DNA from: Alphaproteobacteria bacterium
Lineage (GTDB): Bacteria; Pseudomonadota; Alphaproteobacteria; Rickettsiales; Rickettsiaceae
Assembly (NCBI GenBank): GCA_020630305.1
Contig: JAHDBQ010000021.1
Location: forward strand, 1,065 to 8,965
Direction: 5' to 3'
DNA: 7,901 nt
The translations under genes were made by a program, and so were the position numbers. How positions within the stretch are numbered: position 1 is the first letter of the stretch; the number at the start of each line of letters is the position of its first letter. The notes under the pieces are model-generated. The model was not told the DNA's origin and did no database searches. It was given only the letters and a program-made list of their open reading frames with translations. Shown piece by piece: positions 1 through 7,514 of this stretch.

Positions 1-2
1 TA

Positions 3-488
3 ATATTACCAATGGGTATAGACGCAAGTAATGCCCTAAAGTGGAATAAGTTGCTAATAATATTATTATTGGTGCAGGTTATTCTTGGAGGCTTTGTAGC
101 CGGCTTAAATGCCGGATTAATTTACAATGAATTTCCACATATGGGCGATGGCTTTCTACCAGATGAATTATGGGATAAAGGTAATCTTATACAAAAACTA
201 TCAAGCCCGGTATTCGTACAATTCATCCACCGTAATATGTCATATATAATTTCTTTGATGATATTTGTGTTTTGTCTTAAATTAAGGTGCCTTGGAAACG
301 TACGAACTTGCAGAGCAAGTCTTTATATATTTTTAGCGCTTTTATTGCAGATGTTACTTGGTGTCTCAACATTAATATATCAAGTGCCTATCAGCCTTGC
401 ACTTATGCATCAGCTAGGATCAATATTACTACTAAGCACACTGCTCTGGTGTTGCTTTTTATTGCATAGAACTTTTTGCGCTAGGTAG
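3..488 (+). CDS. ctaA: Heme A synthase CtaA/COX15, C-terminal half (5' end outside window)
   Basis: CtaA converts heme O to heme A for the aa3-type terminal oxidase; it is an inner-membrane protein. The frame is already open at the window edge (codons I-L-P precede the ATG at 12), so this is the C-terminal half of a protein usually about 340-360 residues long; about 161 residues are visible. Numbering from the ATG at 12, there are four hydrophobic segments (about 14-35, 73-90, 103-121 and 128-151), matching the second four-helix bundle of the family. Family-typical motifs are LGGFVAGLNAG, VQFIHRN and VPISLALMHQLG. His73 and His133 fall where the family has its heme-ligating histidines. The short loop with IYNEFPHMGDGF matches the COX15-type YNTWPLM region of alphaproteobacteria and mitochondria. 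It ends at TAG, 29 bases before the end of the convergent Nudix pseudogene. No obvious terminator lies between them. Confidence 0.93.
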   Translation: MLPMGIDASNALKWNKLLIILLLVQVILGGFVAGLNAGLIYNEFPHMGDGFLPDELWDKGNLIQKLSSPVFVQFIHRNMSYIISLMIFVFCLKLRCLGNVRTCRASLYIFLALLLQMLLGVSTLIYQVPISLALMHQLGSILLLSTLLWCCFLLHRTFCAR

Positions 489-517
489 TTGATTATTTGT
501 AAGATAGATAGCCATAC

Positions 518-1453
518 TTATTTCTTCATTAGATGCACAGGTAAAAGAAGAAACATTTCTTCTGCACTATTTATTATTTTGTGTGATGCCGTAGTTGCAT
601 TTTGGATGTAGCTCAGAATATCATAAACCCATCCATCAATAAGATATTTATGTCCACCAAGTTCTACAATCGATCCTATTTATTCGCTGTTATATTTTTA
701 ATGTTAACCCATGTTGCATGAGCTATTTCTGCCTCTTGCAGCTTTAATTCCTGAGAGTCATCAGAAAGCGTTGTTGCATACACAGAAAGAGTGTCTGTTT
801 TTCCATAGCGATTTGCAAGAATTCTCGTTTTTGTATATATTTTTACAGGGTTATTGACGGAAAGCCCTACTTCTTCAAGAACCGCACGCATAGCGGCATT
901 ACAAGGAAGTTCAGCGTTTTCTACGCTTCCCCCCGTTAGCCATAATTTTGAGACTGGCTTTCTAAAGCCTTAAGCAGAGGCCACCTTGTAGCGATCTGCA
1001 ACAAAAAGAACTTGTCCTTTTTTGTTGAATATCAAGCAAAAAGAGCCATTAGTTGCTGTGTGTGCCGAGAGTATGGGCGAGCCATTTTTGAATATCCATT
1101 CTTCTTTGTTATTATCTGCGTAATGCAAATCAAATCCGGAGTCTCTTAAAATATGTCCATTGCCTGTATGCTCACGTTGTATTTTCACAAGAAAAGCACT
1201 GCCTTTAAAATCTATCCTTGTGATTTTCAACAAATGTTTTCAAGCGCTCTGACAAAGTTTCAGTATTACTACTAAAATTTGATGACGCAATAACGGCATT
1301 GCCAAATTGGTCTTTAGCATATGTAATATACGTTTTTTGATCTAGAATTTCTTCTCCAGTAACTAATTTTGAAGACTCTGCTGCACCTCCGGCAAGAATG
1401 ATTAAAGTTAGTGCGGCAAAAAGTGTTTTTATTTTTTTCATATTTTTATCCAA
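518..1453 (-). pseudogene. Broken gene for an exported Nudix-fold protein (two frameshifts, one in-frame stop)
   Basis: Three adjacent minus-strand frames join into one protein of about 311 residues. Segment 1 (1453-1208) begins with a signal peptide (MKKIKTLFAALTLIILAGGA) and ends at a TAA (1207-1205) created by a TTTT run at 1210-1207; removing one T fuses DRF to KGSAFLVKI. Segment 2 carries a Nudix-like strand (LIFNKKGQVLFVADRYK), then an in-frame TAA at 972-970. The same frame resumes with KLWLTGGSVENAE...MRAVLEEVGL, which is a Nudix box. Segment 2 ends at TAG 678-676. Adding one A at about 679-681 opens the last 52 codons (GSIVELGGHKYLIDGW...) to the TAA at 520-518. The box is itself degenerate: the usual REUxEE reads RAVLEE, so one of three metal-binding glutamates is Ala, and LPGG is LTGG. 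The start is either TTG 1453 (AGGA six bases upstream) or ATG 1441. The original substrate is unknown and the region between signal peptide and Nudix fold is unrecognised. Alternatives are sequencing errors or a split operon; the sharp hand-over between frames favours one decayed gene. Confidence 0.75.
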
Positions 1454-1500
1454 TTGAGTTCCTAAATACTGACTTTATTTTATATCTTATACTGAGTAAT

Positions 1501-1514
1501 TTATACTTGTATAA
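1501..1514. promoter_or_regulatory. Perfect 14-base palindrome in the prfB / Nudix pseudogene spacer
   Basis: TTATAC-TT-GTATAA has perfect six-base arms. It lies in the 129-base AT-rich spacer between the end of prfB and the start of the Nudix pseudogene, 48 bases upstream of that gene's TTG codon. It could be an operator or promoter element for the pseudogene. There is no clear -35/-10 pair on the minus strand; a TATAAG at about 1487 is only a weak -10. Such AT-only palindromes also arise by chance in AT-rich DNA. Confidence 0.25.
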
Positions 1515-1582
1515 TATAATTTTCTTGAGCATTTACTTAGAAAGCAAGAAAAAACATATTCACCCGCACCATATGCAATCAC

Positions 1583-2684
1583 TTATTCACCAGCTTTTCC
1601 TGCCAGTGATGCAGCAATGAATTTCTCTAGGTCACCATCAAGAACTGCGCCGGTATCACTAGTTTCATGGTTAGTTCTGAGGTCCTTCACCATTTGATAT
1701 GGTTGCAGCACATATGATCTTATCTGATGCCCCCAGCCATTATCGGTTTTAGCAGCATTTTGCTTGTCGCTTTCTTCCATTTGCTTTTGTATTTCTATTT
1801 CGAACAATCTAGCTTTAAGCATCTGCATTGCCTCTGCTTTATTGCGATGTTGGGAGCGATCATTTTGGCATTGAACCACAGTGTTAGTTGGTATATGCGT
1901 TATCCTAACTGCCGAGTCTGTAGTGTTCACATGCTGCCCGCCAGCCCCTGATGCGCGGTAAGTATCGATGCGCAGATCTTTATCTTCAATTTTAATATCG
2001 ATGTTATCATCCACTTCCGGATAAACCCAGCACGAAGCAAAGCTGGTCATTCTTTTTCCGGCCGAATTAAAAGGCGATATTCTAACCAGCCTATGCACGC
2101 CCGATTCAGTCCTGAGCCACCCGTAAGGCATTTCGCCCTTATATTTTATGCAGCAAGATTTGATACCCGCCTCTTCGCCACCAATAATATTTATAATTTC
2201 AGCCTTAAAACCCATTCTCTCGCCAAATCTAAGATACATGCGCATCATCATCTGCGCCCAGTCATGGCTTTCTGTACCCCCTGCCCCGGCATTGATTTCC
2301 AGGAAGCAATTATTGCTATCAGTTTTGCCAGAAAATAAACATTCAGTTTCCAGCTTTGCAGCAATTTCTGCAGATTTCTTAAGATCATGCTGAATTTGTG
2401 CGCTCATTTCATCATCACCTTCTGCTTCTGCAATTTCAGCAAGCTCGATGTTCTCTTGCAAAGAATCATTGATCTGATTAAAACTACCAAGCTTTTTCTC
2501 AAGCAGATTTTTCTCCTTTAAAATTGACCCAGCCTTGGCTGAATCATTCCATAAATTTGGGTCTAGCGAGAGCTCCTCCAGCTCCTCCAATCTCTTTTTA
2601 ATACTAGTGGGGTCAAAGAGACCTCCTAATTAAAGTTAGTGACTCTTCAATTTTATTTTTTAAGTTTTCTAGTTCTGCGCGCAT
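1583..2684 (-). CDS. prfB: Peptide chain release factor 2 (RF2), made by +1 programmed frameshift
   Basis: RF2 recognises UGA and UAA in the ribosomal A site and triggers peptide release. Translation starts at ATG 2684 (AAGG at 2696-2693, eight bases upstream), gives 23 codons (MRAELENLKNKIEESL...RRSL) and meets an in-frame TGA at 2615-2613. A +1 shift at CTT-T resumes at GAC 2614-2612 and reads to TAA 1583, giving 366 residues, one more than E. coli RF2. Visible motifs are SPF at 203-205 (the stop-codon-reading tripeptide, RF2 type rather than the PxT of RF1) and GGQ at 248-250 within RASGAGGQHVN (the catalytic loop in the peptidyl transferase centre). The residue equivalent to E. coli 246 is Ala, the usual form, not the Thr of strain K-12. 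The N-terminal 90 residues are the expected helical domain. The gene is divergent from lepA. It is autoregulated: low RF2 slows termination at the TGA and favours frameshifting. The gene looks intact. Confidence 0.97.
2612..2627 (-). other. prfB +1 programmed frameshift signal
   Basis: On the minus strand the order is AGG AGG TCT CTT TGA C. The internal Shine-Dalgarno-like AGGAGG (2627-2622) sits three bases before the slippery CTT codon (2618-2616), followed by the in-frame TGA (2615-2613) with C as next base (2612), the weak-termination context known for this site. The peptidyl tRNA on CTT slips to TTT and decoding continues at GAC. All elements of the canonical bacterial prfB recoding site are present with canonical spacing; the E. 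coli site differs mainly in reading AGGGGG TAT. Confidence 0.96.
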
Positions 2685-2713
2685 TTTTACTACCTTAAAT
2701 ATAAATTTTCCTA

Positions 2714-2719
2714 TATAAT
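2714..2719 (+). promoter_or_regulatory. Candidate -10 box for lepA in the divergent prfB-lepA spacer
   Basis: A perfect TATAAT lies 37 bases before the lepA ATG, a suitable distance for a short leader of about 30 bases. No good TTGACA-like -35 sits 16-18 bases upstream (best TACCTT), so the call rests on the -10 alone in very AT-rich DNA. The 72-base spacer must also carry the prfB promoter. On the minus strand, TTGTCA (2728-2723) is a plausible -35, but the best-spaced -10 would fall over the prfB ribosome-binding site. Confidence 0.3.
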
Positions 2720-2756
2720 GTATGACAATAATACTATTTATTTATAAAATATACAA

Positions 2757-4574
2757 ATGACAAACAAAGAATTTATCAGAAATTTTTCAATCATCGCTCA
2801 TATCGATCATGGGAAATCAACTCTAGCGGACCGTTTAATTGAATTTTGCGGCGGTTTGCAAAAAAGAGAAATGAGTCAGCAGGTGCTGGATTCTATGGAT
2901 ATTGAGCGCGAGCGCGGCATAACCATCAAGGCGCAAACCGTAAGGCTTGAATATAAAGCTAAAGATGGTAATACTTATATTTTGAACCTGATGGACACTC
3001 CAGGTCACGTTGATTTCTCGTATGAAGTTAGCCGCTGTTTAGCTGCGTGCGAAGGTTCTTTGCTGGTGGTTGATGCTAGCCAGGGCGTAGAAGCGCAGAC
3101 TTTAGCGAATGTGTATCAGGCGATTGATAATAATCATGATATTATTCCAGTTCTTAATAAAATTGATCTACCAGCCGCAGAGCCAGAAATGGTACGGCAA
3201 CAAATAGAAGACGTAATAGGAATTGATTCCAGTGACGCGCTGATGATATCTGCAAAAAGCGGAATTGGCATTGAAGATGTTCTAGAGGCTGTGGTAACCA
3301 GATTACCCGCCCCTAAAAATGATTTCATTGAAAAAAAATCACCAGATGCACTAAAGGCACTTTTGGTTGATAGTTGGTATGATAAATATCTCGGCGTTGT
3401 TATTCTGATCCGTGTTTTTCAAGGGCAGATAACGAAAGGCATGAAAATCAAAATGCTTTCCACTGAGAAATCATACGGGGTGGATAATGTTGGTTACTTC
3501 ACGCCAAAGAAAGTGATGTGTGATGCTTTAGAAGAAGGTCAACTTGGCTTTATTACCGCCTCTATAAAACAGGTGGCGGATTGCAGCGTGGGTGACACGA
3601 TAACTGAAGATAATAAATTAGAAATGGAAATGCTACCTGGTTTTAAACCAAACTTACCGGTGGTATTCTGCGGACTATATCCTTCTGATGCTGGGGAGTT
3701 TGAGTCGCTTAAAGACTCGCTCGAGAAGCTACGCCTTAATGATGCGAGCTTAGAGTTTGAAACAGAAAGCTCCAGCGCGCTTGGCTTTGGCTTCAGGTGC
3801 GGCTTTCTTGGGCTGCTTCATCTTGAAATCGTTCAAGAAAGATTGGATCGTGAATTTGACCTTGATTTAATTACCACCGCACCAAGTGTAATTTACCAGG
3901 TTAATTTAACTGACGGCGAAAAACTAGAGGTGCACAATCCGGCCGACTTCCCGGAGGTGCAAACCATAGATTCCATGCTAGAGCCATGGATTAAAGCAAC
4001 TATCATGGTGCCGGAGGAATATCTTGGCTCTGTGCTTGCTCTTTGTACTGATAAGCGCGGCGTGCAGATAGATATGAAATATGTTTCTGGCCGCATAATG
4101 CTAATATATAGATTGCCGCTAAATGAAATAGTGTTCGACTTTTACGACCGCCTAAAAAGCTGCACGAAAGGATATGCTAGCTTTGACTGGGAAATGGATG
4201 GTTATGAGGAGAGCAATCTGGTTAAATTATCGATATTAGTAAATTCTGAGCCCGTAGATGCTCTGTCGATTATTGTTCATAGATCAAGAGCGGAACCAAG
4301 AGGACGCGAACTTTGTAAGCGCCTTAAAGACCTTATCCCAAGGCAGCTATTCCAAATTGCAGTACAAGCAGCAATTGGAGGTAAAATCATCGCCAGGGAA
4401 AACGTAAAAGCAATGCGTAAGGACGTGCTTGCTAAATGCTACGGCGGCGACGTTTCAAGAAAAAGAAAACTACTGGATAAGCAAAAAAAGGGTAAGAAAA
4501 GAATGCGTAACATTGGTAATGTAGAAATTCCGCAATCGGCCTTTATTGCAGCGCTGAAAGTCGGGGATGATTAA
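2757..4574 (+). CDS. lepA: Elongation factor 4 (LepA), ribosome-associated GTPase
   Basis: LepA is a translational GTPase related to EF-G, linked to back-translocation and to ribosome assembly or initiation. The protein has 605 residues (E. coli LepA 599) and appears complete. GTPase motifs are all present: G1 AHIDHGKST (14-22), G2 RGITI (53-57), G3 DTPGH (80-84) with the catalytic His84, G4 NKID (134-137) and G5 SAKSG. Domain II and the EF-G-like domains follow ([19 protein letters not shown] is typical). The family-specific C-terminal domain is recognisable by [34 protein letters not shown] and [19 protein letters not shown]. The ATG at 2757 gives the normal N-terminus ([13 protein letters not shown]), though no Shine-Dalgarno is visible upstream. 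It is transcribed divergently from prfB. The downstream ankyrin gene is 152 bases away and probably not in the same operon. Confidence 0.98.
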   Translation: MTNKEFIRNFSIIAHIDHGKSTLADRLIEFCGGLQKREMSQQVLDSMDIERERGITIKAQTVRLEYKAKDGNTYILNLMDTPGHVDFSYEVSRCLAACEGSLLVVDASQGVEAQTLANVYQAIDNNHDIIPVLNKIDLPAAEPEMVRQQIEDVIGIDSSDALMISAKSGIGIEDVLEAVVTRLPAPKNDFIEKKSPDALKALLVDSWYDKYLGVVILIRVFQGQITKGMKIKMLSTEKSYGVDNVGYFTPKKVMCDALEEGQLGFITASIKQVADCSVGDTITEDNKLEMEMLPGFKPNLPVVFCGLYPSDAGEFESLKDSLEKLRLNDASLEFETESSSALGFGFRCGFLGLLHLEIVQERLDREFDLDLITTAPSVIYQVNLTDGEKLEVHNPADFPEVQTIDSMLEPWIKATIMVPEEYLGSVLALCTDKRGVQIDMKYVSGRIMLIYRLPLNEIVFDFYDRLKSCTKGYASFDWEMDGYEESNLVKLSILVNSEPVDALSIIVHRSRAEPRGRELCKRLKDLIPRQLFQIAVQAAIGGKIIARENVKAMRKDVLAKCYGGDVSRKRKLLDKQKKGKKRMRNIGNVEIPQSAFIAALKVGDD

Positions 4575-4677
4575 ATATCACTAACATCCAGCGATATTAA
4601 CACAATATATCTTAAGTGCATTTTTAATGTAATTGTGCAGAGCTCTAATTCAGTTACTTTTAATTTAGAAATAATTG

Positions 4678-4707
4678 AATTATTTGCTTATTGGGCGCAA
4701 AACAATT
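4678..4707. repeat. Imperfect inverted repeat upstream of the ankyrin gene
   Basis: AATTATTTGC (4678-4687) pairs with GCAAAACAATT (4697-4707) apart from one mismatch and one bulged base, around a nine-base loop. It ends 19 bases before the ATG at 4727. A possible promoter overlaps it (TTGCTT at 4684-4689, 18 bases, TAAAAT at 4708-4713). It has no T-run after it on the plus strand, so it does not look like a terminator for lepA. It may be an operator or a leader hairpin; chance cannot be excluded. The rest of the 4575-4726 spacer shows no gene. Confidence 0.3.
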
Positions 4708-4726
4708 TAAAATAGAAAAAATATTT

Positions 4727-6388
4727 ATGACAAAAACTAAAAACAAACACCCAATTTCGCCTCAAGAAAAATTAAATCACGGGCTTATAAAAGCAATAGA
4801 AAATAATCAGTTTAAACAAGTTGAGAAATTATTACAGAAAGGGGCTGATGTTAACGCTAGGGCTAAGCATGGCTATACAGCGTTGATGTTTGCATCAGAA
4901 GCAGGTCTTTTAAACATAGCTGAACTTTTATTACAGAAAGGCGCTGATGTAGATGCTACATATGGTAATGGTAGTGCAGCGTTAATGATTGCTGCCAAGT
5001 ATGGCCAAGCTCAAATAATTGAACTACTGATCAAGTATAAAGTAGATATTCACGCAAAAAAAGTTGATGGACTTACTCCGCTTATGCTTGCTGCAATTGG
5101 AAGTCATGCAGATGCAGCTAAGGTATTATTAGACGCAGGAGTTGACCCCAACGCACAAGAATGCAGAGAGCAAACAGCATTAGCATATGCTGCAGAAAAA
5201 GGAAGTATAGATACGATCAAGATATTGCTAAAAAAAGGAGCAGATATTAATGCCGGGTGTAACGTAATTTGCAATGCTCTGTCGAATAATCATAAAGATA
5301 CAATTATACTTCTAGTTAGCAAGGGCATTGATGTTAGTGAACGTAAAAATAGTCTATTAGTATATGTGGCAAAGACTGCATGTAAAGATAATACCGAATC
5401 ATATTTAAAAGCTGTAGAAAAATTATTAGAAGCAGGTGCTGATGTTAATTACCAAGATACGGATAGCAAAACTGCGTTAATGTATGAGTGCATAAATAAT
5501 AATATTGACGCAATTAAACTACTTCTTTCATATAGTCCCAATCTTAACCTATCTGATAGGTTTACTAGACAAGCCTATGATTACGCTAAATACGCCGGGG
5601 CAAAAGAGCTTTTATTTGCAGCTGGGCATAAACTAGATGTTATGGACAAAAATATAATTGGAATAGACAAACTTACCTTCCACCCTAGACAATGGCTTGT
5701 AAAACATTCGGAGGATTTAAATAATGCTATGAATGCTGCAAAAAACCTTAAAGATAAAAAAGAAACTGATTTTTCAAAAATCATGGGTAAAAAAGAGGTA
5801 CTCAAATTGCTGAAAATTTACGAGCATAGTTATAACCGGGCAAAAGAATTTTTGCAGGAATTAGTAGATAGAGTTTCTAACGATCCTGATATGCTAAATT
5901 CACCTCGAGATTTTTATAACTCCAATAAACAATCATACGAAAACATAAAAGAATTCTACGAAAATCTAAAGTCATTTATCCCTTTATTGCATAAATACGT
6001 TATTGAAAATTGGGTGGTTATCGAGATTGTATGCAAAATGAAATTCAACCCTAGCATCAAAGACAGCAATATGCCCGTTAGCGATTTATACAAACATATG
6101 GGTCAGTTTGTGCTGCATAACTGGATTGAAGAAGCCAAAGATTTTAACCCCTTCGCAAAGGAAGAAAAAGAGCCTGCCTATATATCAGAAAATAATTCAG
6201 CAGATATAATGAACGAAATAGAAGGAAGCGAATCAGAGCAACTAGAGCCAGAAAAAACAGGTGCACCAGACGATAAAGGCAAAAGAGAGCTCATAGATAA
6301 TTTTACTGCCGAAGATCTGCCGGAAGAGGCTGGCCTATTTCTTGCAGGCGATAGCAGCGAAAGTGAAGCAGAAGAGAGTATTTCATAG
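4727..6388 (+). CDS. Ankyrin-repeat protein with helical C-terminal region and acidic tail, candidate secreted effector
   Basis: The protein has 553 residues from ATG 4727. An in-frame TTG at 4691 would add 12, but it lies inside an inverted repeat and has no ribosome site. Residues 17-306 hold about eight to nine ankyrin repeats of about 33 residues. The clearest contain GYTALMFASEAG, LLLQKGADVDA, GLTPLMLAA, KVLLDAGVDPNAQ, TALAYAAEKG, ILLKKGADINA and KLLEAGADVN; repeats 6, 7 and the last are irregular. Ankyrin arrays bind partner proteins. Residues 307-476 are predicted helical with many K, N and aromatic residues (for example YNRAKEFLQELVDRV, KEFYENLKSFIPLLHKYV) and match no domain I recognise; no F-box is evident. 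The last 77 residues are acidic (24 D/E against 6 K/R) and end SESEAEESIS, probably disordered. There is no signal peptide or membrane segment. In Rickettsiales, such proteins are often type IV or type I secretion substrates that act in the host; that role here is inference. The gene is monocistronic and flanked downstream by the IS30 remnant. Confidence 0.85.
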   Translation: MTKTKNKHPISPQEKLNHGLIKAIENNQFKQVEKLLQKGADVNARAKHGYTALMFASEAGLLNIAELLLQKGADVDATYGNGSAALMIAAKYGQAQIIELLIKYKVDIHAKKVDGLTPLMLAAIGSHADAAKVLLDAGVDPNAQECREQTALAYAAEKGSIDTIKILLKKGADINAGCNVICNALSNNHKDTIILLVSKGIDVSERKNSLLVYVAKTACKDNTESYLKAVEKLLEAGADVNYQDTDSKTALMYECINNNIDAIKLLLSYSPNLNLSDRFTRQAYDYAKYAGAKELLFAAGHKLDVMDKNIIGIDKLTFHPRQWLVKHSEDLNNAMNAAKNLKDKKETDFSKIMGKKEVLKLLKIYEHSYNRAKEFLQELVDRVSNDPDMLNSPRDFYNSNKQSYENIKEFYENLKSFIPLLHKYVIENWVVIEIVCKMKFNPSIKDSNMPVSDLYKHMGQFVLHNWIEEAKDFNPFAKEEKEPAYISENNSADIMNEIEGSESEQLEPEKTGAPDDKGKRELIDNFTAEDLPEEAGLFLAGDSSESEAEESIS

Positions 6389-6484
6389 CCCGCAAAGATG
6401 CATAATCTGTTTTATGATTAGCAGCCTTCCTGCAAATTTTTACAATAGATAGATCTGAGGTTTGATTAAAAAACCATAATATTT

Positions 6485-6510
6485 GGTCCATTCTAGAATC
6501 TAACGCAACA
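6485..6510 (+). repeat. IS30-element terminal inverted repeat, transposase 3' side
   Basis: Read inward the pattern is GGT-N3-TTCTAGAA-N-CTA-N-C-N-CAACA, shared with the opposite end; six of 26 positions differ. TTCTAGAA (6491-6498) is itself a perfect palindrome. The transposase stop codon (6519-6517) lies only seven bases inside this repeat. Confidence 0.75.
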
Positions 6511-6516
6511 GTTTTT

Positions 6517-7461
6517 TTAAGTAGGGTGCAACAAGTTGGTATCCATAAGTTCCTGAGGAGTTTTAAAACCCAGTACCTTTCTAGGTGTATTATTAAATAT
6601 TTTCGCTACATAGTCAACAAATTCCTGACGAATAATTCGAGGTGTCTTGCTGATTGGAATTAGATGCCTTATCCGACTATTGGTATTTTCTACAGTTCCT
6701 TTTTGCCTAGTAGAAGCCGGGTTGCAAAAATATGTTTTTACTGCTAAGTCTTTATGGTTGGTAAATTCAGTTCCTCTGTCAAAGGTCATTGATTTTATCA
6801 TAGACGGGTTTGGTGTAAATGATTCGTGAATATTTGATATAACCTCATCGCTTCTTTTGCTAGAATTGGCCAATATCTTGGTATATCTAGTTTTTTTTCC
6901 ACTAAACAACTGATATTGTAGCTATTAGTGATTCCGTAAATTACTAAATCTCCTTTCCAATGACCAAACTCCTTTCTTTGATTTATTATTTTTGGCAGTT
7001 CTTTTGTTTGGAATTTTTAACTTTTGCACTTTCCTACTCTTCCTGAAGCCTCTTTTTTGCGGCGCTGCTTCAGATATGATGGCAGGTGTAATTTTATCCT
7101 TTCTAGGCTTTATATAAACTTATATATCAGAAACTCTAAAAATAGCCCTTTTTGGTTGCTTCAGGCGTCCTGATATTTGCTCTGGAGACTACCTGTCCAC
7201 GGTTAGATGATGTATAACAATAGTTACGCAACTCCTCTTCCTAAATAAACATCTTCTTCTCGATAATTTAGATCTATATTGATCGTGTGCCTTATCAGGC
7301 AAATAACCAAGATCATATTCTTTGTATCTATCTAATTCCCTTGATATTGTAGATTTGTGGCGTTTAAGCACTTTTGCTATAACACTTATATTGCAACTAT
7401 CTTTATTTAGCTGGTATATCTTTTCTTTTTCTTCTAGCGATAATCTTGTGTATGATGACAT
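6517..7461 (-). pseudogene. IS30-family DDE transposase, inactivated by two stops and two frameshifts
   Basis: The N-terminus from ATG 7461 (AAAGG seven bases upstream by its AGG) is the helix-turn-helix of the family: YTRLSLEEKEKIYQL, then SVIAKVLKRHKSTISREL. Position 7191-7189 is TAG where the family has Trp in WSPEQISGRLK; SPEQISGRLK follows directly. A TAA follows at 7122-7120. Near 6980-6990 the frame shifts by indel in an A/T-rich run, after which FGHWKGDLVIYG gives the first catalytic Asp (codon 6950-6948). A lost base in the eight-A run (plus-strand T run 6891-6898) shifts back to KKTRYTKIL. The second Asp is in TFDRGTEF (6780-6778) and the Glu in KGTVENTNSR (6690-6688). The family RPRKxLGxKTPxE motif survives as TPRKVLGFKTPQEL. 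About 315 codons in all, within the family's range. All three DDE residues are still encoded, so decay seems fairly recent, but no active protein can be made. Confidence 0.9.
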
Positions 7462-7514
7462 TGGTAACCTTTTGTTCAGTTAATGTTTTTTTACACCAAC
7501 TTTATTTTAGGTTG

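Noticed and set aside
970..1233. Programmed frameshift or readthrough producing the full Nudix protein
   Set aside because: Three separate events would be needed and none has a stimulatory site like that in prfB; pseudogene decay is simpler.
1411..1620. Plus-strand open frame of 69 codons across the prfB / Nudix spacer
   Set aside because: It overlaps both genes' ends, is low complexity (I, L, Y, S rich from AT-rich DNA) and lacks a ribosome site.
1727..2393. Several plus-strand open frames of 74-81 codons inside prfB
   Set aside because: They are antisense to a strongly conserved gene, overlap each other and have no ribosome sites or recognisable content.
3134..4096. Two minus-strand open frames inside lepA
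   Set aside because: Antisense shadows of a full-length, clearly conserved GTPase.
4575..4600. Terminator after lepA (TTAAATATC ... GATATTAA)
   Set aside because: The stem is AT-only with a bulge, and no T-run follows on the plus strand.
6421..6441. Rho-independent terminator after the ankyrin gene
   Set aside because: The GCAG/CTGC stem is only four base pairs and the T stretch is offset by three A residues; too weak to call.
6303..6491. Minus-strand open frame of 62 codons between the ankyrin gene and the IS
   Set aside because: It overlaps the ankyrin 3' end for 86 bases and its start lies within the IS terminal repeat; no family is recognised. A remnant in 6389-6484 is possible but unsupported.
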